The position numbers and the translations under genes are program-made. A model generated the notes under the pieces. The model had not been told where the DNA came from, made no database searches, and worked only from the letters and a program-made list of their open reading frames with translations. DNA of 64,000 nucleotides from Hortaea werneckii (lineage: Eukaryota > Ascomycota > Dothideomycetes > Mycosphaerellales > Teratosphaeriaceae): positions 1 through 64,000 of the forward strand of contig JBAOKB010000082.1 of assembly GCA_037044905.1 (NCBI GenBank), in the 5' to 3' direction. Positions 49,037 to 59,784 of the stretch are shown here, one piece after another (the first letter of the stretch is position 1; every line of letters starts with the position of its first letter).

Positions 49037-52000
49037 ATGACGCCGAGCGACGACTACGGCTTTGATGACGACGATACCGAATTCATAGCAGCGGCTACCC
49101 AAGTTGAAGCTTCTCAGCATGGGGGCGGCTTCGAAACATCGCCACGACCAACGAAGAAACGGAGGGTGCAGCAGCCGAGTGCCGGACAGCTTGATGGTGA
49201 AAGCGCCAGTGAGCTGGCATCATACGGCTCAGATGGAGGGCAACGGAGTTCGATTGATGAAACGCAAGATGCCGCCCGGTCTATGAATCTCCCGACTGTT
49301 GGTCCTGAAGATCGTCCAAGTGACAATGAGCCAGATGCCGATGAAGAGTACTATTTTCCTGGCGAGCTTGACAATCATACGGGCAACGCAAGTGCAAAGA
49401 ATTCCAAATACAAGATCCATGTACCGAAAGATGGCGGACAATTCGAGAATATGATCTTTACCCAGACCCAGGTCGGGTTGGACTCGAGCCCCGGCAGATT
49501 CAGAGGACCAGTATGGAAAAGACCAAAACCTCCTCCGCCACCGTTGCTCGACGGGCAGCAGTCAAGCCGGCAAGAGCCAGACACATTTTTGAATGGACAA
49601 AAGGCAAGAGTCGCGACGGATCTAACCAAGCAAAGCGATCTTGGGCGCCCTCGACATCTTTTTCAGCGAGAGCCGTCAGAAGAAAGCGACGCAGCTATGG
49701 CAGCACGTCTTCAAGCACAAGAAGATGCCCTTGTAAACAGGCGGCCGGAAGCATCACAGTCCGGAGCAATCTTCTCTCGCGTGCCCACGATAGAGACCCA
49801 CGAAGAGCTGGCTGATCTACCCTCAGATGCCTTCTCCTCATCTTCGCCAGAGAAGTCACCTCAGCGAGGAACGACGCACGTCTCTTCACAGCGGCCGACT
49901 TCGCAGACAGTACCACCGCGATTACGTGGACCTCAGGTGGGACTAAAGCAGATGACCATCTTTGGTCAAGCTGCGACCCAGGAGATTCCGGCTTCTCAAA
50001 CCGGCAAAAAGAAACATGCCTGGCCCTTGAAGGATCGCGAAGAGCCACCAACCCATCATAAATTAGATCCGGCTGCCATGAAGACATGGATATATCCGAC
50101 CAATCTCGGCACTGTCCGTGACTATCAATACAACATTGTGTCTCGCAGCCTCTTCCACAACACACTTGTGGCTCTTCCGACTGGGCTAGGCAAGACATTT
50201 ATCGCTGCGACTATCATGCTAAACTACTATCGCTGGACAACAGACGCTCAAATCATCTTTATGGCACCTACTAAGCCATTGATCGCTCAGCAAATGGAGG
50301 CTTGCTATGGAATAGTCGGTATTCGCCGGCAAGATACAGTACTTATGACAGGAGAAACGACACCTGCTGTACGCGCTGAGGAGTGGCTTGAAAAGCGCGT
50401 CTTCTTCATGACCCCGCAAACTGTCATCAACGACCTCAAGACTGGAATTTGTGATCCCAAGAAAGTGGTGCTCGTGGTTGTTGACGAGGCACACAAAGCA
50501 ACAGGGAGCTACGCGTATACTGAAGTCGTGGCCTTCCTGAGACGTTTCAATTCTTCGTTCCGCGTGCTCGCGCTTACAGCTACGCCGGGCTCTACCGTCG
50601 AGGCTGTCCAGGCGGTTATTGACCATTTGGGCATCGCCCGTGTTGAGCTGCGCACCGAACAGTCACTTGACATACGGCCCTATACACACGAAAAGCAGAC
50701 CGAACTTGAACTCTTCGAATACAGCGATGAACAGCAGTTGGTCATGGAACAGTTGTCTCGCGCACTCAAGCCATTACTCGACAAACTCAACTCATTGAAC
50801 GCTTACTTTTCTCGCGACCCTATGGCCTTGAGTGCGTACGGTCTTACACAAGCACGACAGAAATGGATGGCTTCCGATGCCGGAAGGAAGGCACCAATGG
50901 CAATGAAGGGGATGGCCAATGCTGCTTTCACAGTTCTGTCGCAATTTGGTCACAGTATCGGTCTGTTGAAGTTTCATGGAATTGGACCCTTCTACTCTGG
51001 AGCCTTGGAATTCCAGCGAAGCGTCGATAGCGGGAAGACCAAGGGAAAGAATGCCAAGGCCGTGGTCGAGCACGAAGATTTTGTCAAGATGATGAGCCGC
51101 ATCCGAGGCTGGACGAACAATCCAGACTTCATTGGGCACCCGAAACTTCAATACTTGCGCGAGGTCGTGCTGAACCATTTTCTCGATGCCGGAGAAGGTA
51201 CGCTTGGAAGTGATGCACCACCGAGTGCAACGAGGGTCATGGTGTTTGCAAGCTATCGTGATAGTACGGAGGAAATATGCAGGGTTCTCAAACGTAATGA
51301 ACCAATGATACGACCGCATGTTTTTGTTGGTCAGGCAGCGAGCAACAACAGCGAGGGTATGAATCAGAAGAGGCAAAATGCCGTCATCCAAGATTTCAAG
51401 GCCGGCAAGTTCAACACCCTGGTCGCTACCTCTATAGGCGAGGAAGGTTTAGACATTGGTGACGTCGATCTCATTGTCTGCTACGATGCCTCGTCGTCGC
51501 CCATCCGAATGCTTCAGCGTATCGGTCGTACTGGCCGTAAGCGAGTCGGCAAGGTCACCTTACTTTTAATGCGAGACAAGGAAGAGCGCGATTACGCCAA
51601 GGCTCAAGACAATTATGCTTGGATACAGAAATCCATCGCAGATTCGAACAAGTACGATTATAGAGATGATCAAAGTCCTCGCATTTTACCCAAGGAGACG
51701 CAGCCCGTCGTCGACAAGTGTATCATAGAAATTCCGCTCGAGAATACCCAGCAGCCTATTGACCTCAACGAGAAAGGCCGACGGGCTCGGGGCAAGGGCA
51801 AAACGAAGCGGCCACCAAAGAAATTTCATATGCCTGATGGCGTCCGCACTGGGTTCACAACAGCCTCGAAGCTCGACACTGACACTGACTCCGAGGAGAA
51901 TAGCAACGCGCCCATAGCAAAGAAGCCAAAGGCTGGACCTGCAAAGAGAAACACCGCAGCTGCTGCTAAGAAATCAGCGGCTCGAGCGGAGCCTGAGCCT

Positions 52001-52873
52001 GAAGTGGTGCAGCTGCCCTTCTTGCAAGACGTCTTATTAAGCAACTCTCAGCAGAAAGAGCTTGAAAGGAAGTATGCTTACACCGCAAGCGGCGAAGACC
52101 AACTCGTACAGCCGCCTGACTTCGGTCGCTTCCCCGAGACTTTCCGGACTCCTGGATCAACCAAGTACATGCGTCACGGTCGAGCATCACACGCCGTCAG
52201 CAAAGCATTCAAAGCATTGCAAGATGTCAATGATGGCAGTTTGTCACGCACGAGCTCTCTTGCAGACAACCGCAGGGAGCATAATCAGTCTCTTGGGATG
52301 GCCCAAGGCCGGATCGCTAATCCCACCGCCTCTGAGTCCGAGCACGAGCTTCCAGTGCGTCCTCAACCAGCTACGAAACCAAAGAAAGCTCGCGGTCGGC
52401 CCAAAAAGAACAATGACCACCAGCATCTGCAGCGCGTGGCATCTTACGGTTCGGCAGCGATGGAAGGTGAGGAATCTGAGCCTGAGCCCACTCAGGCGGA
52501 TATGCAGCTTGGCACGCAAGTCAGACTTGGTGAAGACCTTGGATCTCGCGATACCAGTGGAGAGGACGAGGACGAAGAGGAGCCGGACAGCGAGCTCGCT
52601 GCCTTCATTGCTAGGAGTGACGAAGCAATCGAGCCCATTACATCTTCCGCATTTGCAAGCGATGATCGTGCAGCCCCCACGACGCGAAACGTACCAACCG
52701 CTAGAGCTAGAGGATTGCGCAGGAAGCAGCCCGCCGTTCCCAAGTCCCTCAGCTCAGATAACGACGGTATGTCTGAGAGTGGGTCCGACAGTGATAAGAC
52801 GATGACTTCAGCAGCGCCTTTGGCAAGTAAAAGGAGAAAGGCACAAAGAATTATCGAAAGTGAGAGTGAGTAG
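49037..52873 (+). CDS. mph1: ATP-dependent DNA helicase Mph1 (FANCM homologue)
   Basis: Intronless 1278-residue 3'-5' DNA helicase of the FANCM/Mph1 family, acting in the nucleus on replication forks and D-loops in error-free bypass and crossover control. The N-terminal 340 residues are acidic and disordered. Helicase motifs follow: LPTGLGKT (Walker A, near residue 380), MAPTKPLI, VVDEAHKATG (DEAH, near 482), ALTATPG, the helical Mph1/Hef insert, then VMVFASYRDS, ATSIGEEGLDIG (near 799) and QRIGRTGRKR (near 827). A C-terminal KKPKAGPAKRN basic stretch, RPKK-type AT-hook-like RGRPKKNN and acidic Ser/Glu-rich tail follow. The length fits filamentous fungal Mph1. Confidence is high because all motifs are intact. 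Confidence 0.95.
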   Translation: MTPSDDYGFDDDDTEFIAAATQVEASQHGGGFETSPRPTKKRRVQQPSAGQLDGESASELASYGSDGGQRSSIDETQDAARSMNLPTVGPEDRPSDNEPDADEEYYFPGELDNHTGNASAKNSKYKIHVPKDGGQFENMIFTQTQVGLDSSPGRFRGPVWKRPKPPPPPLLDGQQSSRQEPDTFLNGQKARVATDLTKQSDLGRPRHLFQREPSEESDAAMAARLQAQEDALVNRRPEASQSGAIFSRVPTIETHEELADLPSDAFSSSSPEKSPQRGTTHVSSQRPTSQTVPPRLRGPQVGLKQMTIFGQAATQEIPASQTGKKKHAWPLKDREEPPTHHKLDPAAMKTWIYPTNLGTVRDYQYNIVSRSLFHNTLVALPTGLGKTFIAATIMLNYYRWTTDAQIIFMAPTKPLIAQQMEACYGIVGIRRQDTVLMTGETTPAVRAEEWLEKRVFFMTPQTVINDLKTGICDPKKVVLVVVDEAHKATGSYAYTEVVAFLRRFNSSFRVLALTATPGSTVEAVQAVIDHLGIARVELRTEQSLDIRPYTHEKQTELELFEYSDEQQLVMEQLSRALKPLLDKLNSLNAYFSRDPMALSAYGLTQARQKWMASDAGRKAPMAMKGMANAAFTVLSQFGHSIGLLKFHGIGPFYSGALEFQRSVDSGKTKGKNAKAVVEHEDFVKMMSRIRGWTNNPDFIGHPKLQYLREVVLNHFLDAGEGTLGSDAPPSATRVMVFASYRDSTEEICRVLKRNEPMIRPHVFVGQAASNNSEGMNQKRQNAVIQDFKAGKFNTLVATSIGEEGLDIGDVDLIVCYDASSSPIRMLQRIGRTGRKRVGKVTLLLMRDKEERDYAKAQDNYAWIQKSIADSNKYDYRDDQSPRILPKETQPVVDKCIIEIPLENTQQPIDLNEKGRRARGKGKTKRPPKKFHMPDGVRTGFTTASKLDTDTDSEENSNAPIAKKPKAGPAKRNTAAAAKKSAARAEPEPEVVQLPFLQDVLLSNSQQKELERKYAYTASGEDQLVQPPDFGRFPETFRTPGSTKYMRHGRASHAVSKAFKALQDVNDGSLSRTSSLADNRREHNQSLGMAQGRIANPTASESEHELPVRPQPATKPKKARGRPKKNNDHQHLQRVASYGSAAMEGEESEPEPTQADMQLGTQVRLGEDLGSRDTSGEDEDEEEPDSELAAFIARSDEAIEPITSSAFASDDRAAPTTRNVPTARARGLRRKQPAVPKSLSSDNDGMSESGSDSDKTMTSAAPLASKRRKAQRIIESESE

Positions 52874-52946
52874 CTCAACGATGCGTTCTTGCATGTCCCA
52901 GGTACTCCCATCGCAATGAACAAGCTCATTCTACAACCCCGTAATA

Positions 52947-54326
52947 TCAGCGCGAACCTCCACAAAGAGGAGCGGGTGGAGTGTCTTCTCCAAGCTTCAA
53001 GAGCGAATTCTCTTCTTTCCATCGCAGCTCAATTTTGTCTGCTATCAGCTGTCCCATGAATGCGTCAAATTGCCGCTTTCTGATGTCTTCCATCATCCTT
53101 GCTCGTGATGCTTCTACCCACTGCGCATGCAGATTGGCAGTTCGCCATCTGAAAATCCATTTGTCGTCATGCGCTTGCTCCTGGGCCTTCCGCCTGCGGC
53201 GCATATGACAGGTCCTTATTGTAATACCACCGCGTTTTCCAATGCATGTTGAAGGCTGGCAGAAAGGTCCGGGTACTGCTGGTGCCATCTCGGGAATATC
53301 TTGAGATGCACTGTAAGGCATATCGATCCTGGGATTGAGCCGGAGCCTGGGGATGCAACCGCTTGGGAATTCGGGAAACAAAAGTCTCCATGTCAGCATC
53401 ACGACACGATATTTTAGGACCTTCTTCCCTTCGTACGGTCCGAACTTTTGACCATTAATGTTGGCTGGGCCTTCCCATGAAAAGACTTCTTGGTCGCGGC
53501 ACAAGACAAATTTACTCTTCGCAGGCTTGCCGTCGATGAGATGAGTCTTCACCTCCAAGCTTTGAAGCCCCCTGATCTGCTCTAAGATTGGTTCCAGCTG
53601 GTCCACCTTGTAGTCCAAGGTCTCGAGCTCCAGTTTGATCACTTCGGTGTTCCTGAGATCCGGACTATTAAGAAGAGCCTGCACCCATTTTAATGAGAGG
53701 CGCAATGGCTCTTCATTCTCCCAGAACCACCAATCCGTGTGGCGGATTGTGACATGCATCATACGAGGCTGGAAATCGTTCGGCTTGGGAGCTCCGGAGA
53801 GAAAGAATCGACGTATTTGCCCCACGGCATCGGTCAATCTTTCAATGGCAAACATCTGTGCAAACATGTGCAAGTGACCAAAGTCCCGGCGGTTCTTGTC
53901 AGTAAGACGAGACATCCATGCCGAGTTTCGAGCGTCAGGCGCGGCCCGGTGAAAGTAGAAAGAATGCTCAGCTTGCAGCATAGGCATGGCATTCGCTTCT
54001 AGCCAAATTCTTCGGCAAGTAAGCAGCAGCGCTGTATCTGATTTTAGACGCGCAGTGTGGCCAGGACGATAGTAATAGGCCCTCTCATTGAATTTGCCAT
54101 CCGGGTCCTCATACGGCGCAGTGGAATAAGCCCATATTAAATCTCTCAGCTCCCGCGGAAGTTTTGAGAAGAGAGGAGATGCAAGCTGCTCGTTGAATTT
54201 CCCATAAGCCTCCGTTTCGTCGGTGGTCATGCCAACTCTTTTCATCATGTTGAGTTCAATCTTCCGAGACATGCTAGTAGCTGAATCGGTATCCTCCATG
54301 TCGTTTACCTCGATATTTCGGGCCAT
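52947..54326 (-). CDS. 2EXR/F-box-like domain hypothetical protein
   Basis: Intronless, 459 aa. About residues 51-120 contain SPLFSKLPRELRDLIWAYS and DTALLLTCRRIWLEANAM, the marks of the fungal 2EXR/F-box-like group (LPxELRxxIW followed by LLxTCRxIxxEA). The middle (HVTIRHTDWWFWENEEPLRL, then LNSPDLRNTEVIKLELETLDYK) resembles other large fungal 2EXR proteins; the C terminus has a basic patch (HMRRRRKAQEQ) and a charged helix. It is unrelated in detail to the tandem pair at 14.8-17.0 kb beyond the N-terminal motif. It is convergent with mph1, with only 73 bp between the stops. Function is unknown; an adaptor role is inferred. Confidence 0.75.
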   Translation of the reverse strand: MARNIEVNDMEDTDSATSMSRKIELNMMKRVGMTTDETEAYGKFNEQLASPLFSKLPRELRDLIWAYSTAPYEDPDGKFNERAYYYRPGHTARLKSDTALLLTCRRIWLEANAMPMLQAEHSFYFHRAAPDARNSAWMSRLTDKNRRDFGHLHMFAQMFAIERLTDAVGQIRRFFLSGAPKPNDFQPRMMHVTIRHTDWWFWENEEPLRLSLKWVQALLNSPDLRNTEVIKLELETLDYKVDQLEPILEQIRGLQSLEVKTHLIDGKPAKSKFVLCRDQEVFSWEGPANINGQKFGPYEGKKVLKYRVVMLTWRLLFPEFPSGCIPRLRLNPRIDMPYSASQDIPEMAPAVPGPFCQPSTCIGKRGGITIRTCHMRRRRKAQEQAHDDKWIFRWRTANLHAQWVEASRARMMEDIRKRQFDAFMGQLIADKIELRWKEENSLLKLGEDTPPAPLCGGSR

Positions 54327-55041
54327 GTTAGCAGTGAGGTTCCTGGCCTCTTGACTTGTCGGAGCCCTTCAATATGTAGCTTTACAGTGAAGCAAGCCGA
54401 GAAAGGGTTTATGGAACATGCACAAGACAGCAGCAGAAGTGAGTCATTCTTATATTTCAAGGCTGAAGACAAGGCTTGCGCTCTGGCGCAGAGGGCAACC
54501 ATCGCTGCCTGTGCCACTACCCATGCACCAGCGCACTGCTCCTCTAATGCACCACAGTCACTACACTTAGGGGTTTCACTCACGCAACGAATGCTGACCG
54601 CACTTCATACGCCTACATGCGACAGATATGCGCGCTGTGCCACTCACTGGTCGATGCTGTGAACCTGAAAACCACGCCTCCAGACAGAAGTTCAGAATCT
54701 CCAAGGCGAAGCCGTCCACAAGCACTGTGAACGCTAGCGAGACCTTCGGCCCGAGCAGCCTATCGACAGCAGACGTCAGAGCAGCCTCATCTGTGCGTTA
54801 ATCGCGATCCTTCGTGACTCCTTCGCAATCAAGGCACAGTCATCAGTGGTACACCCATTGCTGCTCAACACAAACAAACGTGTATTGAGACTCCGCTGCC
54901 AACATTCTGGTACAAGTCGTGCGCATCGCAAGAGATCAACATTGAAGCTGTCCTCACTACAGGCACGCCTGACATTGACTTTACACCATGGATAGTCCCG
55001 AGATAAGCTAACCACTGTATCAGCAAAGAGCAACGGTGACC
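54327..55041. promoter_or_regulatory. Divergent intergenic region, 2EXR and phosphate-carrier genes
   Basis: 715 bp between opposed ATGs with no supported gene. No sharp element found. Confidence 0.4.
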
Positions 55042-56257
55042 ATGCCTTCCCTCTTTCCTTCGGCCAGCACTTTAAGTGCTACTTTCGGTCATGCTGCACC
55101 GTACCCATCGCAGCAAAACGAGCAGCAACCTGCGTCCGCGAAGCGCTCACCTTATCTTGCTCGTACGGAGCTATATGGCAGTTGGAGTGTCTCAGAAGAC
55201 GCTCAAAAGAAGACGCAGGAGCTCAGCGATGCAGCAGCGAAAGAATTCAGCAAGGCATCTGAAGCTGCGCAAGCGAACGTTGGCAAGATTGAGCTGTACA
55301 GTGCCAAATACTATGCGACATGCACCTTCGGTGGGCTCATGGCATGTGGCGCAACTCACTGGGGTGTGACGCCGCTTGATCTCGTGAAATGCCGCCGTCA
55401 GGTGGACAGTAAGCTATACACGTCAAACATGCAAGGTTGGCGCACGATCATGGCCCAAGACGGCTTCAGAGGTATTTACACCGGTGGAGCGCCAACATTC
55501 TTCGGCTACAGTGTCCAGGGCGCGTTGAAGTACGGATGCTATGAGTTCTTCAAGAAGTTCTACTCTGACCTTGCCGGTCCCGAGAACGCCGTTGCTTACA
55601 AGACCTGGATCTATCTGGCTGGCTCCGCTTCCGCCGAGTTCTTCGCTGACATTGGCCTCTGTCCCTTCGAGGCTGTCAAGGTCCGCATGCAGACCACGAT
55701 GCCGCCCTTTGCAAAAGGTACCTGGGATGGTATCAGCAAGATTATTAGCTCTGAGGGTGTTGGCGGGTAAGCTGCTCGATAGAGATGAGGATGCTGATCA
55801 TTTCTAACATCACACCAGGCTCTACAAAGGGCTGTACCCATTGTGGGGAAGACAGATTCCCTACACAATGATGAAGTTTGCCTCGTTCGAAACGATTGTG
55901 GAGATGATGTATGCTCGCCTGCCCGGCGAGAAGTCCGACTATTCCAAGGGCGCTCAAACCGGTGTTGCTTTCACTAGTGGATATCTTGCAGGTATTCTCT
56001 GCGCCATCGTCTCTCATCCGGCCGACGTTATGGTCAGTAAGCTGAACACCAATCGTAAAGCCGGCGAGGGTTTTGGAGCTGCGATGGGTCGGATCTATAA
56101 GGACATCGGTTTCTCCGGGCTTTGGTCAGGCCTTCCCGTTCGTATCGTCATGATCGGGACCCTTACAGGACTTCAATGGATGGTGTATGATTCGTTCAAG
56201 ATCTTCATGGGCTTGCCTACGACTGGCGGACAGACACCGCCTCCTGAAAAGAAGTGA
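55042..56257 (+). CDS. pic2: Mitochondrial phosphate carrier (Pic2/SLC25A3 type)
   Basis: Inner-membrane carrier of the SLC25 family that imports phosphate (and, in yeast Pic2, copper). Two exons (55042-55766 and 55819-56257; 52-bp intron) give 387 aa. Three mitochondrial carrier repeats are visible through their signatures: PLDLVKCRRQVD, PFEAVKVRMQ and HPADVMVSKL. YYATCTFGGLMACGATHWG in the first helix is typical of the phosphate carrier, as are YSVQGALKYGCYEFF and LYKGLYPLWGRQIPYTMMKF; the last spans the splice. The N-terminal 95 residues, with Ala/Lys-rich helix, are longer than in most carriers. The ATG at 55042 was chosen over a GTG two codons upstream. Confidence 0.92.
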
Positions 56258-56837
56258 AGGAAGCTTTGAGAAGTCGACAGGTAGCAGATCCAAGACTGCG
56301 TTGCACACTCTTTTTCGGCGAGGAAATTGTATGTACCCATTGTAGATTGAAATCAGACCCTTTCATTTTCCAATCACGTGGTGTACGGGCCAAGACCACA
56401 TCCTTCCATTCTTGATACAGCATTCATCGACAAATACGCTACGCGAGCCAATTGACGTTATCGGCTGGAGGCGTCCCTTATCAACGCTAGCGCAAAGCGT
56501 ATCCTTGGCCGACATCAGCTGGGATCCGGGGAATGTGACTGTTGGAACAAGCAAACCACATCACAACATGATACGCGCTCCAATGAGATGCTACCGATGC
56601 TCTTCCGCCGTCGGCCTCTGTCATGAGCAAAGCTGAGATGATGTCGGAACAAGGTTGGCGAGGCTTGCGTCACCGTGCGCGACCTCACTTTCATGTTATC
56701 CATGGATGCCGTCGACGTCCCCTTTTGCTATTCTGTCTCGTGCCATATCTTGCTCTGAACTAAAGCACCGTGATCAAAGGATCCGAATAGTAGCCACTAC
56801 ACACTTCTCAACCCGACTCAGCTTAAATACGACCAAC
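56258..56837. other. Intergenic region
   Basis: 580 bp between the carrier and the DUF3602 gene. No supported gene. The last 100 bp should hold the DUF3602 promoter (a TTAAATA string near 56823). Confidence 0.4.
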
Positions 56838-57343
56838 ATGGGCGGCGGCCAACCTCCAATTCATTCCACTGGCCGTGGAGGTGCGCCTTCCCAAACGAGC
56901 GGTATGCGACAAGTTTGACCCAGCTGACATCACAACCAGGTGCTGGAAACATCGGACCAGATGACCGTGAGTACATCGATGCCAACATCGTGCGCGAAGG
57001 CACTGCAGGTCAGTCGGACAACAGCGAGTTCACGACTGGTAGAGGTGGCGCTGGGAATGTCGTCTCCTCACCACGCACGGGGACTCCGGTCCAGCGCTCT
57101 GAAGACGTAATACCTGAGACGGCACTACGCGAGAAGACGCCCGAGTACGCCAACTTCCATACCGGCCGCGGGGGCGAAGGCAACATCCACAGGGAGAAGT
57201 ATGGCGGTCACAGTAAGCCGCAGGATGGGGAACAGAAGGAAAGCTTGCTTGACAAGGCCAAGCACGCCATAGGCTTGGACAAGAATGGCCACGAGAAGAA
57301 TAAGGATCAGAGTCCGTTGAGGCAGGAGACGGGTAGCTCGTAA
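56838..57343 (+). CDS. GRGG-repeat DUF3602 family protein
   Basis: Small hydrophilic fungal protein, 155 aa in two exons (56838-56901 and 56940-57343). The 38-bp intron (GTATGC...CCAG, with a GCTGAC branch-like site) is very short, but its removal gives SGAGNIG in frame. The family's repeated motif occurs four times: STGRGGAP, SGAGNIG, TTGRGGAGNV and HTGRGGEGNI, with EYIDANIVREG between. The C-terminal part is Lys/Glu-rich (LLDKAKHAIGLDKNG). DUF3602 proteins are common in ascomycetes, lack catalytic motifs and are probably disordered; some are stress-induced, but no function is assigned. The frame without splicing stops after 26 codons. Confidence 0.82.
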
Positions 57344-58308
57344 GGGAGTCTACGCGTGCGTATGAGCATACATGGATGTGGGACAGTGTGACGAGCTTAT
57401 GATACCACCGTTTCGTACGAACACGGAATTCAGCCAAATCTATCTTGATCTTCTCTCCCACTAGACGATGCTGCAGCCACTTCTTGAGGTCTAGTAATCT
57501 CAATGATTGTCAATTGTTTCCGGACTTCTCATTTGCGATTTGCATTGCATCCAGGAAGCTTTCCATGTCAGAAGGCGAGGCGCCCGCCCGACCCAGATAT
57601 GTCTCGATGACACCGAGCTGCACAGCAATATTGAATTTTGACATGTCCCTCGATGGTGAAGGTTTTGTGCCTGTTAGGATTGAGCGCGTTATTTTGCCTC
57701 AGACGGCCAATAAAGTGACTGGAAGGGTCGATGGTAGTGTCAACGACGCTCTGTATACTCGTTCTACCGAGGAGGAAGCCATCATCTTCGTCGTTTCGCC
57801 CACCGAGGTAGAGCAAGCCACCTCTTAAAGTCCTTTGCGGACAGTGGTCGCTTGACATTGTGTAAATCCTTGCATTCTAATTTCCAAGCAGAATAATGCG
57901 GAGAGCAAAGTTTCAGCGAATACGTACGCTGGGGAGGGACATGAATCGAAGAGACACTGATTGGCGAGCACACACAGTGATTCTACAGGCACAGAGTAGA
58001 GTGCCAGACGGAAATTAGTTGATCTATCTGGCCATGTAGCGCGACACTTGTGCGTGTCCAGCTCTTCCATTGTGATTACGGTGTTGGCTGGTAGAGCGCT
58101 GGACGGCTGTGGCCGCGCCCTCTTGAACATGGAGCATGTGCACGTAGAACTAGACAATTTCTGCAGCTCCCCAAAAAGTAATCGATACTCGCCACATGTC
58201 ATGAATTTGCTGAAGCATTTTTCGCCCGTTCAGCCCAGACCTGTAACGCCGAGCTCCATAGCTATGCTTTATGAAATACAATGCCGCAATCCGGCCTCCC
58301 ATGCAGCT
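57344..58308. other. Intergenic, mostly without gene
   Basis: About 965 bp between DUF3602 and AC40 genes. It includes an 87-codon open frame at 57565-57828, listed separately with low confidence. Confidence 0.4.
57565..57828 (+). CDS. Possible small hypothetical protein
   Basis: An 87-codon open frame beginning MSEGEAPARPRYVSM and ending PTEVEQATS. It has a balanced composition and a strand-like middle (CTAILNFDMSLDGEGFVPVRIERVIL), but no recognised motif. An equally long frame is open on the other strand, so this may be chance. Confidence 0.2.
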   Translation: MSEGEAPARPRYVSMTPSCTAILNFDMSLDGEGFVPVRIERVILPQTANKVTGRVDGSVNDALYTRSTEEEAIIFVVSPTEVEQATS

Positions 58309-59514
58309 TTAGCGACCCTCTTCAAGTTCGCTCAAATGTCTCTTGAACCTTTCCGCTTTCGCCTTCAATAACCTCACCGAGTCCAAGAATAGCTCATCGC
58401 TTTCGCCTTGTCCAGTGCCTTCTATCGAGAAGATGAAGTGATCCCGTATCCTTCCCAGCTTGACCTTGTCCTTGAACTCGTCGTGCCTTAAGCACTCCCT
58501 ACTGACGGTGTCCTTCATTGGGTCGGCGACGACAGCCTGCTTCTCGCCTCCCTCACCGTCGACCAGGTCAATGACACCTTTGGGGAAGCATCGCTGGAAC
58601 TTCTTCGCGTCGTTTCCGGTAATCGGCTGCTTGATATCGATGTGCGGCAGCAGCCGGTAGGATGCAGTGGCCACGGGAGAGAATTTGGCATGATCCATCC
58701 CGATTCCTTTGATGCAGTGGCAACGCAGACTGATTCTTTGACCGGGACGAAGTTTGGCGATGAGAATGTCGGGGTTCATGGGCCTGATGGCATTTTCGCC
58801 GCTGAAGTGCTGGATCTGATCTCCTTGCGGCAGAAACACGAGCTGATGAGCGTAGACGTTCGAGTTGACGTAGCGCACATTTGGATCCGTCTCGCCCTCC
58901 TTAGCTAGCTTGCGGCCATCACGACCATCGTCCTGTTCAGTTGCCCAGCGACACTCGACATCGAGACTCATGACGATAGTGTTATGGTCATTTGGAGTAC
59001 TGCTCTGCGGGTCGTTCTCGTCTAGATCGTAGGGCCATGTTGCTTGCGCTGCGTAATCGTCCTTGGGTGGCGTCTTGCGGTACCATCTCAGCTGCTTCAG
59101 TCCCTCACGACCACCAGTCAATGGAATCAGACCAAGCCTATGCGCCAGCACTTCATCCTGGATAATAGAGGTGTTGTCAAACATGAAGACATCCTCAATC
59201 GCAACAGTCGGGACTTCAGAAATCAAGATTCGCCTGAAGGCGTTGGCAATCGAGGCATCAACGCCAATCAATGAGAAAGCCGCGTCATATGGTTTGTTCT
59301 GATGAAACTGGATCTTCAGGTTCTGTTTGAAGCGGTCCACGTTCCAGCTATCGTCCTGGCCTGGCCCCCAATGGCCGGGGATGTCGGTGCCAGAGACGTC
59401 GGTGACGGTCTCGGCATTTACGTTGACGATTCTTCGTTTCTGCAGCTGCTCCTCGCTCAGTCCTTGTTGCCGCTGAGCCAGCTCCTCAGCTGTTAATGGC
59501 GCCCAGCTTGGCAT
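58309..59514 (-). CDS. rpc40: DNA-directed RNA polymerases I and III subunit AC40 (Rpc40/RPAC1)
   Basis: Shared alpha-like subunit of RNA polymerases I and III, intronless, 401 aa. Diagnostic features are DAAFSLIGVDASIANAFRRILISEVPTVAIEDV (the alpha/D-type dimerisation motif), FMFDNTSIIQDEVLAHRLGLIPL, VNSNVYAHQLVFLPQGDQ, and GQRISLRCHCIKGIGMDHAKFSPVATASYRLLP. The C-terminal FIFSIEGTGQGESDELFLDSVRLLKAKAERF helix completes the family pattern. No retained or missing segments are apparent, and the length is slightly above yeast AC40 (335 aa) because of a longer N terminus and inserts. It is divergent from the complex I gene at 59785 (270 bp between starts). Confidence 0.94.
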   Translation of the reverse strand: MPSWAPLTAEELAQRQQGLSEEQLQKRRIVNVNAETVTDVSGTDIPGHWGPGQDDSWNVDRFKQNLKIQFHQNKPYDAAFSLIGVDASIANAFRRILISEVPTVAIEDVFMFDNTSIIQDEVLAHRLGLIPLTGGREGLKQLRWYRKTPPKDDYAAQATWPYDLDENDPQSSTPNDHNTIVMSLDVECRWATEQDDGRDGRKLAKEGETDPNVRYVNSNVYAHQLVFLPQGDQIQHFSGENAIRPMNPDILIAKLRPGQRISLRCHCIKGIGMDHAKFSPVATASYRLLPHIDIKQPITGNDAKKFQRCFPKGVIDLVDGEGGEKQAVVADPMKDTVSRECLRHDEFKDKVKLGRIRDHFIFSIEGTGQGESDELFLDSVRLLKAKAERFKRHLSELEEGR

Positions 59515-59784
59515 GGTGAAAGGGGTGCGGGATGGTGATTATCGCAACCCGCCGTCGACTTTCGCAGTTGATATTTCATACTAGCGCAAAAGCTTTCGCC
59601 AAAGCACGGATGATCAATGTGCGCGCTCCGATTGGCTCGCTAGCCGAATCTGGCGCTAGCGGAGCAGGGCATCATTGACCTCAGTGCGAGCGGCGAAACA
59701 GTAGTAGTACCACGTCGTAGTGACACCACCTTTCCACTCCCTCTTATTTCCTTGCATACTCCTAGGCCTGGCGCGAGGACTGTA
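59515..59784. promoter_or_regulatory. Shared divergent promoter, AC40 and complex I 49-kDa genes
   Basis: 270 bp between two opposed housekeeping ATGs. It includes GATTGGC at about 59629-59635 (reverse CCAAT: GCCAATC), a HapC-type CCAAT-box core, consistent with the known control of respiratory genes by the CCAAT-binding complex. Confidence 0.5.
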
